Below, piece by piece: positions 62,958 to 64,000 of a stretch of DNA of 64,000 bases. Where the stretch lies: assembly GCA_041163745.1 (NCBI GenBank), contig JBEAQU010000078.1:124001-188000 (forward strand), given 5' to 3'. A program made the translations under genes and the position numbers. The notes under the pieces are model-generated. The model searched no databases and had not been told where the DNA came from. It saw only the letters and a list, made by a program, of their open reading frames with translations. Each line of letters opens with the position of its first letter. The stretch's first letter is position 1. The DNA is from UBA6168 sp041163745 (GTDB lineage Bacteria; Bacteroidota; Bacteroidia; Chitinophagales; Saprospiraceae).

Positions 62958-63914
62958 ATGAGCCTGCTTCACCTCGACAACATAGTCAAACGCTACGATG
63001 CCCACCTGGCTGTGGACCATGTCAGTTTCGATATTCCCAAAGGCGTCATTTTCGGTATGCTCGGACCGAACGGAGCCGGCAAGACCTCGCTGATCCGAAT
63101 CATCACCACCATCACCAAGGCTGATGCAGGCACCATAAGGTTCGACGGCGAACCACTTGACAGCCGTCATCCGGAACAGATCGGCTACATGCCGGAGGAA
63201 CGCGGCCTGTACAAGAAAATGAAAGTGGGGGAACAACTCCGCTACCTGGCCCGGCTCAAGGGGCTCTCCGCGGAGACAACCCGGAAGGAACTCCGATATT
63301 GGTTCGACCGGTTTGCCATACGCGATTGGTCGGGCAAGAAGATTGAGGAGCTGTCCAAAGGCATGCAGCAGAAAATCCAGTTCATCGCCACGGTCATCCA
63401 CCGGCCCAAGCTGCTGATTCTGGACGAGCCGTTCAGCGGGCTCGACCCTATCAACGCCCGGCTGATACAGGATGAGATCATGCAGCTGAACCGGGAAGGC
63501 ACCACCATCATCTTTTCCACCCACCGGATGGAGCAGGTGGAGGAAATGTGCGAACAGATCGTCCTGATCAACAAAGGCCGCAACATCCTGTATGGAAAGG
63601 TAGCCGATATCCGGCAGCAGTTCAAGGAAAACTTGTTCCGAATTTCCTTCGCGGAAGCACTGCCGGCCGAATGGCCCCTGGAGCCCTTCCCGCTACCTGG
63701 TGTGACCGTCCGCGCCAAGGACGGCCCGACGCTGCTGGTACAGGTCGACCCAGCGCGAGACACCAACGGACTGCTGCAGCATTTCATCAACAGCGGACGG
63801 ACCATCCGTTCCTTCCAGGAAATCCTGCCCGCCATCAATGACATCTTCATCCGGCAGGTGACCGGGGAGGCACAACCGGTCTCCAACCCCAACCAACCCT
63901 CCATTTCGGCTTAA
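62958..63914 (+). CDS. NatA-like ABC exporter ATPase
   Basis: 318 residues. All ABC motifs are intact: Walker A MLGPNGAGKTSLIRI, Q-loop and GYMPEERGLYKKM, signature EELSKGMQQKIQF, Walker B LLILDEPFSGLDP and H-loop FSTHRME. A C-terminal DUF4162-like domain (about 220-300) follows, usual for the NatA/YhaQ group. It works with the membrane subunit whose gene begins 9 bp downstream; such pairs export sodium or drugs, the substrate here being unknown. Confidence 0.92.
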   Translation: MSLLHLDNIVKRYDAHLAVDHVSFDIPKGVIFGMLGPNGAGKTSLIRIITTITKADAGTIRFDGEPLDSRHPEQIGYMPEERGLYKKMKVGEQLRYLARLKGLSAETTRKELRYWFDRFAIRDWSGKKIEELSKGMQQKIQFIATVIHRPKLLILDEPFSGLDPINARLIQDEIMQLNREGTTIIFSTHRMEQVEEMCEQIVLINKGRNILYGKVADIRQQFKENLFRISFAEALPAEWPLEPFPLPGVTVRAKDGPTLLVQVDPARDTNGLLQHFINSGRTIRSFQEILPAINDIFIRQVTGEAQPVSNPNQPSISA

Positions 63915-63923
63915 ACAACGGAT

Positions 63924-64000
63924 ATGAACAAATTGTGGCTGATCATCGAACGGGAATACATGACCCGGGTCAAGAAGAAAAGTTTCATCCTGACCACCCT
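63924..64000 (+). CDS. NatB-like ABC-2 permease, partial (N-terminus only)
   Basis: The first 25 codons (MNKLWLIIEREYMTRVKKKS, then FILTT) before the window ends. The E-R-E-Y-x-x-R-V-K-K-K-S-F-I-L pattern is the cytoplasmic start typical of YhaP/NatB-type ABC-2 permeases. It begins 9 bp after the ATPase stop, so the two are co-transcribed. Confidence 0.85.
   Translation, partial: MNKLWLIIEREYMTRVKKKSFILTT

Overview
The window comes from a GC-rich member of the Bacteroidota; Saprospiria-like is my best guess. The evidence is: a protein ending in a gliding-motility / type IX secretion (T9SS) type-B sorting domain; an S1 protein with a long acidic N-terminus; a DUF4837 lipoprotein; a large SprA-like outer-membrane protein; OmpA-fused jelly-roll proteins; little Shine-Dalgarno signal before most starts; and repeated matches to the Bacteroidota promoter boxes TTTG (-33) and TAnnTTTG (-7). 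Genes are packed tightly and often converge with 3' ends touching or overlapping. I see no insertion sequence, prophage, integrase or CRISPR array.

Layout. 1-9.6 kb (minus strand): a beta-helix surface protein cut by the window edge, rpsA with its own promoter and terminator, a 1187-residue SprA-like envelope protein, and a PurF-family amidotransferase. 10.3-13.0 kb: a metal-ABC permease fused to a DtxR-type regulator, tadA, and a DUF2490 protein. 13.3-18.4 kb (plus): an ABC-exporter / HlyD adaptor / TolC cassette whose ATPase has lost several catalytic motifs, followed by a small Pro-rich protein. 18.5-22.4 kb: LpxH-like phosphoesterase, serC and an alpha-glucan phosphorylase without the PLP lysine. 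22.6-28.2 kb: T9SS cargo, a CFFCGG periplasmic protein, DUF4837 lipoprotein, HD phosphohydrolase and a one-PDZ HtrA protease. 28.7-31.1 kb: two tandem OmpA-fused proteins; a third relative lies at 44.8-46.0 kb.

31.1-40 kb: aminopeptidase P, rho, a 1.27-kb gene-free gap containing a strong leftward promoter, serS, a DapB-like dehydrogenase and an RlmD/TrmA-type rRNA methyltransferase. 40.1-44.8 kb (minus): a probable operon of redoxin, GHMP (mevalonate-type) kinase, TPR protein and two paired thioredoxin-fold proteins, closed by a terminator. 46-52.6 kb: MutT, sulfatase lipoprotein, LOG-family protein, a 1056-residue BNR/sortilin-like propeller protein and a small conserved protein. 52.9-55.4 kb: hybrid sensor kinase with an overlapping Hpt gene, then tRNA-Gln with its own promoter and terminator. 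A second gap of about 1 kb is followed by acyl-CoA synthetase, methionine-type aminotransferase, a phosphoesterase, an uncharacterised gene, an ScfR-type regulator and the start of a NatAB-like ABC exporter.

Most of the window is core housekeeping plus envelope biology. The parts most worth a second look are the degenerate ABC exporter cassette, the lysine-less phosphorylase, the orphan permease-DtxR fusion, the rho upstream gap, and the OmpA-fused family in which the tandem pair has Asn in place of the usual peptidoglycan-binding Asp. All function calls rest on motif reading and memory of families; no database search was run.
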